A stretch of 64,000 nt of DNA, taken from positions 124,001-188,000 of the forward strand of contig FMVK01000001.1 in the NCBI GenBank assembly GCA_900102065.1. The letters are read 5' to 3'. The translations under genes were made by a program, and so were the position numbers. Source of the stretch: Lachnospiraceae bacterium XPB1003. Its GTDB lineage: Bacteria > Bacillota > Clostridia > Lachnospirales > Lachnospiraceae. The notes beneath the pieces are model-generated. The model was given only the letters and a program-made list of their open reading frames with translations. It had not been told where the DNA came from and searched no databases. Positions 18,800-27,616 of this stretch are shown here, in pieces. Numbering within the stretch: the stretch's first letter is position 1; every line of letters starts with the position of its first letter.

Positions 18800-20203
18800 T
18801 CATTTTTTCCCGCTGCGTTTTTTTGAATCATCAGTCTTAAGCGCTGTTATCTGTGCACTGTCCACGCCTTCCGTACTGTCCGGCTGGAATATGACTTTTA
18901 TAGTAAGCAGCATAAGCTTAAGATCCAGCCATACCGAATAGTTCTCTATATAGGTCAGATCAAGCTTGAGCTTATCGTAAGGAGTAGTATTGTACTTGCC
19001 GTACACCTGCGCATAACCCGCAAGTCCTGCCTTTACCTTCATCCTGAAAACAAATTCCGGCATGATCTCCGTATACTGCTTTATTATCTCCGGTCTCTCA
19101 GGTCTCGGTCCTATGAAGGACATCTCACCCTTTAATATATTCAGGAGCTGAGGCAGTTCATCAATCCTGGTAGATCGGATCACATGTCCGATGGGAGTGA
19201 TACGATCATCCTTCTTTGAAGCAAGTCTTGCCACCCCGTCCTTCTCGGCATCAACACGCATGCTGCGGAACTTAAGTATCTGAAATTCCTTTCCGCCCAT
19301 AGTACATCTGGTCTGATGATAAAAAACCGGACCTCCGTCATAACACTTGATGATCACCGCCGTGATGAGCATTACAGGAGAAGCAACCACCAAAAGAATA
19401 AATGCACAAATCAGATCTATGAGTCTCTTGGCAGCACGCTGTTCCACCGTCAGCGCATACTCACGTATCAGATACATGGGTGCATCAAATATATGCATCT
19501 CATCCGTTCCCTTGATCAATACATCAGGGATCTTGGGCATAACATATACTCTGATGGATCTTCCGTAGCAATACTTAAGCAGAAAATTCCTGTCCTTGGC
19601 CTCCACGTCCCAGATGATCATTCCGTCATATCTTTTCTCGATCTCTTCGGTGATATTGGTCAGTCCGTCAGAAATCTTCATACACTTACATATACGATAC
19701 TTATCCGGTCTGCTTTCAAATTTACGGAGAATATCTTCCACCGGACGTTCTCCCGAAACAAGAAGGAGATCTCTGGGCGGAAAAAGCATGGAGTATACCA
19801 ACTGGCTTAAGGCAGTCCATGCAGCTATCCACACTATCTGAATACCAAGCAATGACAGGATCGGTCCCACTAGCGTTATCAGCTTGGTGTACATGAGAGA
19901 AAGGATGGAATATGCGATCACATTGGTCCCGATAGTGGAAAAGACCTGGGAAAAGAAAACCTCCCAAGCCTTGAGATAACCTATTTTCATTCCTCCGTAC
20001 ATACGTGAAATAAGCAAGAGAATAACCGCATAGACAGAGATAAGGAGGATATCTCCCTTGATCCAGAATATGATCTGGCGCATCTCCATCATCGGTTTAT
20101 AGTATTTGAACCACACCAGACCGAAACCCGTAACCTGTACGGCAAGTCCGATCAGTGAGAGAAAAAGCAGTATTATCCGTCTGGATGTTTCCAGTTTTTT
20201 CAT
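18800..20203 (-). CDS. Undecaprenyl-phosphate sugar phosphotransferase (WbaP/polyisoprenyl type)
   Basis: 467 aa priming enzyme. Four N-terminal membrane helices and a CoA-binding-like domain (about residues 145-235) are followed by the catalytic domain: KRLIDLICAFILLVVASPVM (re-entrant helix), YHQTRCTMGGKEFQILKFRSM, RSTRIDELPQLLNILKGEMS with the DE pair, and FIGPRPERPE. It transfers a sugar-1-phosphate from UDP-sugar to undecaprenyl phosphate, starting the repeat unit. Ribosome site GGTGG, eight bases before the ATG. It is the long form, unlike the short 225-aa transferase at 56.1 kb. Confidence 0.95.
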   Translation of the reverse strand: MKKLETSRRIILLFLSLIGLAVQVTGFGLVWFKYYKPMMEMRQIIFWIKGDILLISVYAVILLLISRMYGGMKIGYLKAWEVFFSQVFSTIGTNVIAYSILSLMYTKLITLVGPILSLLGIQIVWIAAWTALSQLVYSMLFPPRDLLLVSGERPVEDILRKFESRPDKYRICKCMKISDGLTNITEEIEKRYDGMIIWDVEAKDRNFLLKYCYGRSIRVYVMPKIPDVLIKGTDEMHIFDAPMYLIREYALTVEQRAAKRLIDLICAFILLVVASPVMLITAVIIKCYDGGPVFYHQTRCTMGGKEFQILKFRSMRVDAEKDGVARLASKKDDRITPIGHVIRSTRIDELPQLLNILKGEMSFIGPRPERPEIIKQYTEIMPEFVFRMKVKAGLAGYAQVYGKYNTTPYDKLKLDLTYIENYSVWLDLKLMLLTIKVIFQPDSTEGVDSAQITALKTDDSKKRSGKK

Positions 20204-20257
20204 AAAGTGACCACCGGTAAAAATTTATGGATATTATATCAAGTATAAGTGCCTCTT

Positions 20258-21040
20258 TCAAAGCCGTCTGAGGGTTGCACGCCAAGCCCATCCGATGAAA
20301 TACCATATACTCTCGGGAAGGCTTAATTTCTCAACACTCCTGTATAGGAACCATATACGTCTTACAGCTTCAAGCTTGTCGGAAGACAGACTGTTTGTAC
20401 CCGTTCTATATATGGTCAGATTCTTATCCAGTCCGTATCCCATTACACCGCTCTTTAATATCTTCCACCAGCTTGCGGTATCTTCACTCTTTACGGAAGG
20501 CATCATTATCTCATCCTTTGTAATGCGGGTCATATCGAACATTACGGTAGATGTAAAGATGACCGTCCGCGGAAGCGCATGTCTGTAATCAAGCCTGGCG
20601 GGAACATGTACGATCTTGCCTGTTCCTTTAGCTTCTGAATTTCCGAACTCATATGCGGTAAATGAAAAGACCGCTTCATTATCGGTCATGAATCTCACCT
20701 GTTCGGAAAGCTTGTCCTTCATCCACATATCATCCGCATCAAGATAGGCTATATATCTTCCGGCGGCAGCACCGATGCCAAGATTTCTTGCATGTGCCGC
20801 GCCATGACTTCCGTGATTGACTATCACACGGATCCTCTCATCCTTACTCTCGATACATTTTAATTTTTTCAACGTACCGTCAGATGAATTATCCTCTATG
20901 AGCAACAGCTCAAAATCCCGATAACTTTGTGCAAGAACGCTTTCAACAGTGCCTTCAATATATTTTTCCGCATTGTGAACGGGGATTATTATACTTACCT
21001 TTGCTCCCCCGGCCTTATCAGAACTTTGCGTAGAGCACAT
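20258..21040 (-). CDS. Family 2 glycosyltransferase
   Basis: 260 aa. VSIIIPVHNAEKYIEG, LIEDNSSDGT, HGAAHARNLG and YLDADDMW give a complete GT2 N-terminal domain. Downstream, EDTASWWKILKSG is the acceptor-side ED motif of the WcaA/SpsA-like subgroup. ATG 21040 has AGGAG six bases upstream; the frame is open to 21073 but without a ribosome site. It still overlaps the preceding gene by 23 bases. A gap of about 55 bases separates it from the priming transferase gene. Confidence 0.9.
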   Translation of the reverse strand: MCSTQSSDKAGGAKVSIIIPVHNAEKYIEGTVESVLAQSYRDFELLLIEDNSSDGTLKKLKCIESKDERIRVIVNHGSHGAAHARNLGIGAAAGRYIAYLDADDMWMKDKLSEQVRFMTDNEAVFSFTAYEFGNSEAKGTGKIVHVPARLDYRHALPRTVIFTSTVMFDMTRITKDEIMMPSVKSEDTASWWKILKSGVMGYGLDKNLTIYRTGTNSLSSDKLEAVRRIWFLYRSVEKLSLPESIWYFIGWAWRATLRRL

Positions 21041-21992
21041 ATCTTTCTCCTGTTTCATACAAGACATAATCACCGGATCTGTCAGGATAAATGAATTTCT
21101 CCGTCCTGTGCTTTCTTCCGGTTATGATGCCTTCTCCGAAAATACATTCCGCAGAGCCGGCGGTCAGATCTCCCGGATCGAATTCTCCCGATCTGTATGC
21201 CGAAGTCTCTTCTATCAGTACTGCTTTACCGTCTGAATTTATCTCTGCATCCGGTATATCTCTGTCTATCACTATAAGATCCACGCCGTGAGCCCCGGCG
21301 ATCTCCGTGAGTTCCCTGAGCTTCGCCCTGGGTCTTATCATCGCATCATGAAGCTCGTACTGCCAGTCACTGTAATAAGTCCTCTGACCGGGATCGATAT
21401 TCCCGTTCCACATTTCTTCCCCATATGCGGTACATATAGCCGGATCATAGCGCCTTATCGCTTCCATCATCTTATCCGATGTGACGATCAGCAAGCTCTC
21501 CTTACTGTTTGCGGATCTGAATTCATCGATAACAGCCAGACCCTCGCTTAATTCCTGATCGGGATAGGAGATGTCCTCCACCGGCTTAAAACTTTCTGCA
21601 TTATAAGATGTGGTGCCAGCCAAAAGCATCAGAGCCGTAAATGCTATTCCCAATGCAAATGCATTGCGGGTTGTTACAGATCCCTTGTAGCCTTCATAAA
21701 CAACGCCCAGCAGAACAGGCATCATGGGAAGAAGCCAAAGATACATATTGGATTGTAAAAGTCCCGGTGCCCAATTTTTCACAAAGAAAAGATACGGCGG
21801 GCTTATTATCAGCAGAAGGAGTATGGACGCATACCAGAACAGGAATGATGTCTCTCTTCTGCCTCTCGCTCTCGCATACCATAATGCAAGTAGTCCCGAC
21901 AGGAACAGTCCCGTAAGGCCTGCCGTGGATCCGGCTTTGCCTAAGGTCTCTCTCATCTCATACAGAAGTCCGGCTAAAAATTCCATTGTCAA
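21018..21992 (-). CDS. Membrane protein of unknown function (possible C-terminal half of a split protein)
   Basis: 324 aa. About four hydrophobic helices in residues 1-125, then a soluble domain of about 200 residues with ESLLIVTSDKMMEAI, GVDLIVIDRDIPD and YVLYETGERYVLY. Such a terminal soluble domain is typical of GT39/DUF6077-like or 'YfhO-like' extracytoplasmic tails, but I cannot assign it. It starts inside the stop of the next upstream gene (ATGA), whose product is entirely hydrophobic, so the two may act as one complex. Confidence 0.7.
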   Translation of the reverse strand: MTMEFLAGLLYEMRETLGKAGSTAGLTGLFLSGLLALWYARARGRRETSFLFWYASILLLLIISPPYLFFVKNWAPGLLQSNMYLWLLPMMPVLLGVVYEGYKGSVTTRNAFALGIAFTALMLLAGTTSYNAESFKPVEDISYPDQELSEGLAVIDEFRSANSKESLLIVTSDKMMEAIRRYDPAICTAYGEEMWNGNIDPGQRTYYSDWQYELHDAMIRPRAKLRELTEIAGAHGVDLIVIDRDIPDAEINSDGKAVLIEETSAYRSGEFDPGDLTAGSAECIFGEGIITGRKHRTEKFIYPDRSGDYVLYETGERYVLYAKF

Positions 21993-23005
21993 CCGGCCCT
22001 CCTTTTCTCAGTACCGCTCTCTCCGCGGGAGATAAGCGATGCAACAACACTTATTATGATCACTGCCATGGCGGGAACCGCACTGCGCTGAACATCAGCC
22101 GCAAAAAATAATACAGCAACCGCCATCACAAGATAAATGATCCTGTTCTTTTTTTTATTGCCGAATATCATATAGCAAAGATAAGCAATATAAGGAACCA
22201 GCACCGAAAATACAAGGTTTTCACCTCTGAATCCTCTGTGTATCAGACTGTAGAATACTCCGTCGGGAGAAAATGATCCGCAGATATTCAGAATACCCAG
22301 CATAGAATAAAGTACACCCGCCAGCTTCCTTCCTTCCTTGTCCTTTCCGCAGATGATATCTATCCAGCGTCCGTAAGCGAGATACTCAAGTATCAGCATA
22401 AGGAGAGGTACCACGCGATATAATGTGACATATACAAAGTCTCTCCCCCCCGCGACCATGGCAAGCATCGCATAGAAAGAATCCGTCTCCGGAAGCCTTC
22501 CGAAAAAAGATACCACATATCCGTCAGTCATCCCCGTATCCGGATCTATGAAATGCAGTCTTTGCGAATAAAGTATAGTCAATACCGACTCAGTCGTTCT
22601 GTCATCCGATAGATCCGGATAAAACAGAAAAAACGATACCGCCTGTATGATAATGATAATGACCGCGGGAATATAACTACTGGGTATCACAAAATCCGAA
22701 TACCATTCCTTTGGCTTATTAGTCCTGATCCTCATGGCCGCGCTTATGGCACATAACGCAAACAGGATCATGATATAAACTCTTACTCCCGTTTCGAAGC
22801 TGCCCCCCATATATGAGATCATGAGAGCATCCGCTTCCCACAAAATAAACAGGGCAAACATGCCCGTAAGGCACATTTCCCCTGTTCCGAAAGAATCACT
22901 GTCCGAATTATTCAACTGTTTACCGTACCCGAATACGGCCTCTTTTACGAGGCTTCCTACCCAGTATGCCGCAAATAGCAAAAATACAGTCAACAGATAA
23001 ATCAT
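21989..23005 (-). CDS. Polytopic membrane protein (DUF6077-like)
   Basis: 338 aa with about nine helices, beginning MIYLLTVFLLFAAYWVGSLV. A loop between helices 4 and 5 has LSDDRTTESVLTILYSQRL. No Wzx, Wzy or GT-C signature is evident. The layout, and a guess from memory, resembles DUF6077 proteins of Lachnospiraceae glycan loci, which are roughly as long as this gene and the next together. It follows fcl by three bases and couples to the next gene by ATGA. Confidence 0.65.
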   Translation of the reverse strand: MIYLLTVFLLFAAYWVGSLVKEAVFGYGKQLNNSDSDSFGTGEMCLTGMFALFILWEADALMISYMGGSFETGVRVYIMILFALCAISAAMRIRTNKPKEWYSDFVIPSSYIPAVIIIIIQAVSFFLFYPDLSDDRTTESVLTILYSQRLHFIDPDTGMTDGYVVSFFGRLPETDSFYAMLAMVAGGRDFVYVTLYRVVPLLMLILEYLAYGRWIDIICGKDKEGRKLAGVLYSMLGILNICGSFSPDGVFYSLIHRGFRGENLVFSVLVPYIAYLCYMIFGNKKKNRIIYLVMAVAVLFFAADVQRSAVPAMAVIIISVVASLISRGESGTEKRRAG

Positions 23006-23008
23006 AGA

Positions 23009-23953
23009 TCACATGCCTCTGGCCTGTGAGACATTTTCCTTAAACCAGTCATAAGCAAGCTTAACACCCTCTTCAAGATCAACCTTATGTTTGAATCCGA
23101 GACTGTGAAGCTTTGTAACATCAGTAAGTTTCCTGGGCGTTCCGTCCGGCATATCGCTGTTCCAAACGATCTCGCCTTCGAATCCCACTGTCTTCTTAAC
23201 AAGCTCTGCAAGTTCCTTAATGGTTAGCTCTTTACCTGTTCCGATATTTACATGCTGCTCTCCGTCATAATTCTCAAGAAGGAATACGCATGCATCTGCC
23301 ATATCGTCAACATAAAGGAACTCTCGAAGAGGAGATCCGGTTCCCCAGAGCTCAACGCTCTTAGCTCCGCTCACCTTGGCCTCGTGGAACTTCCTTATCA
23401 TTGCCGGAAGAACGTGAGACCCCTGAAGTTCGTAGTTATCATAAGGTCCGTAAAGGTTTGTGGGCATGCAGCTTATGAAATTGTCACCATACTGACGCTT
23501 GAAGAATCTGCACATCTCAAGACCGGAGATCTTTGCGATGGCATACGCTTCGTTGGTAGGCTCAAGAGGTCCTGTAAGAAGAGCATCTTCGGGGATGGGC
23601 TGAGGTGCCATCTTGGGATAGATGCAGGTGCTTCCCAGGAATAAGAGCTTCTTAACCTTGAAATCATGGCAGCACTTTATAACATTGCACTGGATCTGCA
23701 TATTCTCATATGCGAAGTCTGCGGGAGCAGTATTATTGGCATTGATGCCTCCCACCTTTGCTGCGGCAAGAACAACAACATCGGGCTGTTCTTTCTCAAA
23801 GAATCCTCTTACGGCAGCCTGATCGGTAAGGTCAAGTTCCTTATGTGTTCTTCCGATCACATTCTCATATCCGTTTCTTTTGAGCGATCTTACGATAGCC
23901 GATCCTACCAGACCTCTGTGTCCCGCAACGTAAATCTTATCTGTTTTTTCCAT
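23009..23953 (-). CDS. fcl: GDP-L-fucose synthase
   Basis: 314 aa short-chain dehydrogenase/epimerase. It converts GDP-4-keto-6-deoxymannose to GDP-L-fucose with NADPH. Visible: the Rossmann glycine motif [19 protein letters not shown], the [10 protein letters not shown] segment with catalytic Ser/Cys, and the YAIAK Tyr-Lys pair, followed by [14 protein letters not shown]. Ribosome site AAAGGAGCGG. The gene heads the long glycan operon. The preceding enzyme, GDP-mannose 4,6-dehydratase, is not in the window and must be elsewhere. Confidence 0.95.
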   Translation of the reverse strand: MEKTDKIYVAGHRGLVGSAIVRSLKRNGYENVIGRTHKELDLTDQAAVRGFFEKEQPDVVVLAAAKVGGINANNTAPADFAYENMQIQCNVIKCCHDFKVKKLLFLGSTCIYPKMAPQPIPEDALLTGPLEPTNEAYAIAKISGLEMCRFFKRQYGDNFISCMPTNLYGPYDNYELQGSHVLPAMIRKFHEAKVSGAKSVELWGTGSPLREFLYVDDMADACVFLLENYDGEQHVNIGTGKELTIKELAELVKKTVGFEGEIVWNSDMPDGTPRKLTDVTKLHSLGFKHKVDLEEGVKLAYDWFKENVSQARGM

Positions 23954-23991
23954 TTCCGCTCCTTTTATACAGTTCTGTATATTAAAAATAT

Positions 23992-24020
23992 TTGTATTTT
24001 TATCTGCTAACTCTTATAAT
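23992..24020 (+). promoter_or_regulatory. Promoter of the DUF212 gene
   Basis: Plus strand TTGTAT (23992-23997), 17-bp spacer, TATAAT (24015-24020), about 63 bases before the ATG at 24084. Confidence 0.7.
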
Positions 24021-24036
24021 TGTTTTATTCGCAAGA

Positions 24037-24048
24037 CAGTTTAAACTG
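24037..24048. promoter_or_regulatory. 12-bp perfect palindrome in the fcl/DUF212 divergent region
   Basis: CAGTTTAAACTG, flanked by GA on the left and CTGTC on the right so that a second, longer GACAG...CTGTC pairing is possible. It lies in the leader of the plus-strand gene and about 85 bases upstream of fcl. Could be an operator; no regulator is identifiable. Confidence 0.35.
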
Positions 24049-24083
24049 CTGTCAGCGTTAAATTTATCTTATACGGAGTACCA

Positions 24084-24557
24084 ATGAATAATCATTTATA
24101 TGATCTTATACACAATGCCGCTCTTTTATCTGCCGTTTCAGGCTGGCTGGTGGCACAGATATCCAAAACCATACTTCATACTATAGTCAGCAAGAAATTC
24201 GATGCCGAAAGACTTGTCGGAACCGGCGGTATGCCCAGTTCTCATTCTGCAACCGTTTGCGGTCTCGCCACCGGTGTCTTTTTAAGCTGCGGTGCGGGAA
24301 GCGTTGAATTTGCAGTTGCTGCCGCACTTGCGATAATCGTAATGTATGATGCTCTCGGCGTTCGTCGTCAGGCCGGTGAGCAGGCTAAAGTCCTTAACGA
24401 AATGATCGAAGTCTTCGAAAAAATGGGAAAAGATATCACCCCGGAGGATCGACTCAAGGAATTCGTAGGACATACTCCTTTTCAGGTTTTTGTCGGTGCC
24501 ATCATAGGCATCTTGATGGGAGTATTGATGAACAACGTTATCATTCCCATGATCTGA
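24084..24557 (+). CDS. DUF212 (acid phosphatase/vanadium haloperoxidase-related) membrane protein
   Basis: 157 aa, the usual length of the divergent PAP2 family. Helices bracket the motif TGGMPSSHSATVCGLATG, matching the SxHS motif of PAP2-type phosphatases, and DALGVRRQAGEQA is the second conserved block. The family resembles lipid phosphatases such as undecaprenyl-pyrophosphate phosphatase, but activity is unproven. It sits divergent from fcl and convergent to rfbD, with its own promoter. A role in lipid-carrier recycling for the glycan locus is plausible inference. Confidence 0.88.
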   Translation: MNNHLYDLIHNAALLSAVSGWLVAQISKTILHTIVSKKFDAERLVGTGGMPSSHSATVCGLATGVFLSCGAGSVEFAVAAALAIIVMYDALGVRRQAGEQAKVLNEMIEVFEKMGKDITPEDRLKEFVGHTPFQVFVGAIIGILMGVLMNNVIIPMI

Positions 24558-24582
24558 TCCGACTATCATTTCCTTATCGATA

Positions 24583-25452
24583 TCAGATATTGTATTTCAT
24601 CTCTTCGATATAATCCCTTATAGCATCATGCCAGTCCTTGAATCTTATATCCGTATTCAGCCTGAACATGTAATTATCAAGTGCAGAATACGCAGGGCGT
24701 GATGCAGAATCAGGGAATCTTCTCTTATATTCCTCTGAACTGATATGCTCTACAGCAGTCTTCCTGCCTGCCAGCTTAAAGATCTCCTCCGTGAAGTCGG
24801 CCCATGAGCAGATACCTTCACAGGTACCGTGGTAAAGGCCGTACTCATTGGTGGGAAGGAGCTCATGTATTGCTCTTGCAAGCTCCGAAGCAGATGTGGG
24901 ATTACCTAACTGATCATCCACAACACCTATTGTGTCATGCTTCTCCGAAAGAGCAAGCATGGTCTTAACAAAATTCTTACCGTCGCCGTAAAGCCAGGCG
25001 GTTCTTATCATGAAATACTTATCGGAAAAATCCTTTACGAAATTCTCTCCCGCAAGCTTAGTTCTTCCGTAAGCACTCTTGGGGCTTGTCGCATCGAATT
25101 CCTTGTAAGGAGATGTGCCGTTTCCCGGAAATACATAATCGGTGGAAATGTGAACCAGCTTTGCGCCCACTTCTCTCGCTGCAACCGCGAGATTTCTGGG
25201 ACCGATGGCATTGATCTTCATTGCCAGATCTTCGTTCTTCTCGCATCCGTCGACATTGGTATATGCAGCGCAGTTAACTACCGCATACGGATTGATATCC
25301 CTGATATAGGCAATGAGTTCATCAGACTTTGTGATATCTACCTGATCCACATCCGTTCCGATATACTCAAATCTGTCATCCTTCCCAAGTTCGATCTTGA
25401 GTGCTCTTCCCAGCTGACCATTGCATCCGGTAACGACAACCTTCTCGCTCAT
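24583..25452 (-). CDS. rfbD: dTDP-4-dehydrorhamnose reductase
   Basis: 289 aa NAD(P)H-dependent reductase making dTDP-L-rhamnose. Seen: VTGCNGQLGRAL (glycine motif), NCAAYTNVDGCE, the catalytic STDYVFPG with YGRTKLAGE (Tyr-Lys), and RTAWLYG. The start ATG comes four bases after the leuA stop, with the ribosome site GGAGG inside the leuA end, so it is co-transcribed with leuA. rfbA, rfbB and rfbC are absent from the window. Confidence 0.95.
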   Translation of the reverse strand: MSEKVVVTGCNGQLGRALKIELGKDDRFEYIGTDVDQVDITKSDELIAYIRDINPYAVVNCAAYTNVDGCEKNEDLAMKINAIGPRNLAVAAREVGAKLVHISTDYVFPGNGTSPYKEFDATSPKSAYGRTKLAGENFVKDFSDKYFMIRTAWLYGDGKNFVKTMLALSEKHDTIGVVDDQLGNPTSASELARAIHELLPTNEYGLYHGTCEGICSWADFTEEIFKLAGRKTAVEHISSEEYKRRFPDSASRPAYSALDNYMFRLNTDIRFKDWHDAIRDYIEEMKYNI

Positions 25453-25455
25453 TTC

Positions 25456-27135
25456 TTATTTTCCTCCAAGTGAAAGTCTGTTAAATCCCGAGAATATCGC
25501 ACGCACGGAAGCACGTGTGATATTGGAGCTTACGCCCACACCGTAAGTAGTCTCACCGGTATCGGAATTAAGCATATGAATGTATGCAGCCGCCTGTGAG
25601 TTGGAACCGCTCTGAAGAGCATGCTCCTCATAATCAAGGATCTTGATCTTCTTGCCGAAGGTCTCTGTAAGTCCGTGCTTAACCGCATCAAGAGGGCCGT
25701 TACCTACAGCATCAAAGGACTTCTCCACGCCGTGATCGGTATATGTCAGATGTATCCTTGTATCAAATTCACTCTCTGTCTCTCCTGACAGATCCTCAAC
25801 CTTAAGTTTGCGGAAGTGAATGGGCTCCTTCTTGTCCAGATATTCTTCTCTGAACTTGTCCATGATGGTTTCGGGAGAAACCTCTCCTGCCTTCTCGGAG
25901 ATAGCCTGGATAACATCGGCGAATTCTCTCTGCATTCCCTTGGGAAGCTTGAATCCGAAATATGTATCCATTACAAATGCAACACCGCCCTTACCGGACT
26001 GTGAATTAATGCGGACGATCGGCTCGTATTCTCTTCCTATGTCCGAAGGATCTATCGGCAGATAAGGAACTGCCCATATCTCGCTCTTTCTCTCCTTCAT
26101 CGCATGAACACCCTTGTTGATGGCATCCTGATGTGATCCGGAGAAAGCGGTAAATACAAGTTTTCCGGCATAAGGATGTCTGGGATGGATATCCATCTTG
26201 CAGCATCTCTCGTAAAGTTCGATGGCTTCTCTGATATTATCGAGAGCAAGCTCGGGATCGATGCCCTGGGAGAACATATTATATGCAAGTGTTACTATAT
26301 CGACATTTCCGGTTCTCTCTCCGTTTCCGAACAGGGTTCCCTCTATCCTGTCAGCACCTGCAAGGAGTGCCAGCTCTGCTGTAGCAACACCTTCACCTCG
26401 GTCATTATGAGGATGAACCGAAAGGATAATGCTGTCACGTCTCTTCATATTCTTGGACATGTACTCGATCCTGTCGGCGAATACATTGGGTGTGGTCATC
26501 TCTACAGTTGAAGGCAGGTTGATGATCATCTTGTGGTCGGGAGTAGGTCCCCACTCTTCTATTACCGCGTTACATACATCAAGAGCATAATCCAGCTCTG
26601 TACCTGTAAAGCTCTCGGGTGAATACTCCAGTATGGTCTCACCGTCATACATATCCATATGACTCTTAACCATCTGAACACCCTTAACGGCTATATCTAT
26701 TACCTGCTGCTTATCGGCATGGAATACAACATCTCTCTGAAGTGTGGATGTCGAATTATAGATATGCATTATGAAAGACTTGGTACCGCGAACAGTCTCA
26801 AAATTTTTGATGATCTGCTCTTCACGGCACTGTGCCAGCACCTGAAGCCTTACGTCATCGGGAAGCATCTTTCTCTCTATGATCTCACGTATGAAGTCAT
26901 ATTCTATCTGGCTGGCTGCGGGAAATCCTACTTCGATATCCTTAAAGCCCAGTTTTACAAGATAATTGAAGAATTCTATCTTCTCGGATACTACCATGGG
27001 ATCTATCAGTGCCTGATTTCCGTCACGAAGATCCACGCTGCACCAGATCGGTGCTTTCTGTATTTCCTTATTCGGCCATGTTCTTTCCGGAAACTTTTCA
27101 ACCGGTACTCTCTGGTACTTCTTATAATTTAACAT
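25456..27135 (-). CDS. leuA: 2-isopropylmalate synthase (long form)
   Basis: 559 aa, the yeast-type LeuA length. First step of leucine synthesis: 2-ketoisovalerate + acetyl-CoA. Seen: WCSVDLRDGNQAL (metal/substrate motif), SVHPHNDRGEGVATAE (metal-binding HxH), GNGERTGNVDIVTL, and a C-terminal LeuA dimer/regulatory domain containing GNGPLDAVKHGL and AAYIHML. ATG 27135 has GGAGG five bases upstream and gives the family-typical MLNYKKYQRVP. The frame opens 12 bases earlier, but that ATG overlaps the ribosome site. No T-box or leader peptide is seen in the 80-base leader. Confidence 0.95.
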   Translation of the reverse strand: MLNYKKYQRVPVEKFPERTWPNKEIQKAPIWCSVDLRDGNQALIDPMVVSEKIEFFNYLVKLGFKDIEVGFPAASQIEYDFIREIIERKMLPDDVRLQVLAQCREEQIIKNFETVRGTKSFIMHIYNSTSTLQRDVVFHADKQQVIDIAVKGVQMVKSHMDMYDGETILEYSPESFTGTELDYALDVCNAVIEEWGPTPDHKMIINLPSTVEMTTPNVFADRIEYMSKNMKRRDSIILSVHPHNDRGEGVATAELALLAGADRIEGTLFGNGERTGNVDIVTLAYNMFSQGIDPELALDNIREAIELYERCCKMDIHPRHPYAGKLVFTAFSGSHQDAINKGVHAMKERKSEIWAVPYLPIDPSDIGREYEPIVRINSQSGKGGVAFVMDTYFGFKLPKGMQREFADVIQAISEKAGEVSPETIMDKFREEYLDKKEPIHFRKLKVEDLSGETESEFDTRIHLTYTDHGVEKSFDAVGNGPLDAVKHGLTETFGKKIKILDYEEHALQSGSNSQAAAYIHMLNSDTGETTYGVGVSSNITRASVRAIFSGFNRLSLGGK

Positions 27136-27215
27136 TTCATCCTCCATATATATGATTATCTGCGGCAGCGGACGCTGTCAGTAAGCTTTTTTTCGTTAGC
27201 CCGGTGTGCGTAGGC

Positions 27216-27245
27216 AAAAAAACAGCCCGCTTATGAAGCAGGCTG
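27216..27245 (-). terminator. Terminator after the HPr-like gene
   Basis: CAGCC/GGCTG and GCTT/AAGC helices with one mismatch and an ATG loop, followed on the minus strand by seven U. It separates the HPr-like gene from leuA. Confidence 0.9.
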
Positions 27246-27262
27246 CCGATCATAAGGAGAAC

Positions 27263-27532
27263 CTATTGTTCTCCGGTAAGTCCGTTTTCTATGGCTTCTA
27301 CCAGATGGTCCAGAGCTTCCTTCTCATCTTCGCCTTCACAGACAATCTCGATCTCATCACCGCACTTCACACACGCACCGAGCACACTTAGGACGCTCTT
27401 AGCATTGGCGGAATTAATCCCGGACGTAAAAGTAATCAGGGAACGATATTTGATCGCTTCCTTACATAGGTTTCCGGCGGGACGCAGACTCAGCCCCATC
27501 TCATTGATCACCTGAACTTTTTGGCTGACCAT
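27263..27532 (-). CDS. Crh-like HPr-family protein lacking the phosphorylatable His15
   Basis: 89 aa, full HPr length. Aligned to HPr, the active-site GLHARPA reads GLSLRPA: position 15 is Ser, so it cannot accept phosphate from PEP/Enzyme I. The regulatory Ser46 region (NAKSVLSVL) is retained with Ser at position 46. That combination is the signature of Crh, which once phosphorylated by HPrK serves as CcpA co-repressor. The N-terminus MVSQKVQV and GEDEKEAL also resemble Bacillus Crh. Ribosome site GGGGG. It is flanked by a terminator and by glmM upstream. Phosphorylation is inference; HPrK and CcpA are not in the window. Confidence 0.9.
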   Translation of the reverse strand: MVSQKVQVINEMGLSLRPAGNLCKEAIKYRSLITFTSGINSANAKSVLSVLGACVKCGDEIEIVCEGEDEKEALDHLVEAIENGLTGEQ

Positions 27533-27616
27533 CAGCGTTTCCCCCTTTTCTTAATATGTGATGATTGTATCATATTGCGTCTGTTAAACGCAATCCGCAA
27601 TTATCCCCGCAGGGGT

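Noticed and set aside
27136-27215. T-box or leucine leader peptide before leuA
   Set aside because: The leader is only about 80 bases, has no T-box (GGTGG-like) sequence, no Leu-rich short frame and no terminator between promoter and gene.
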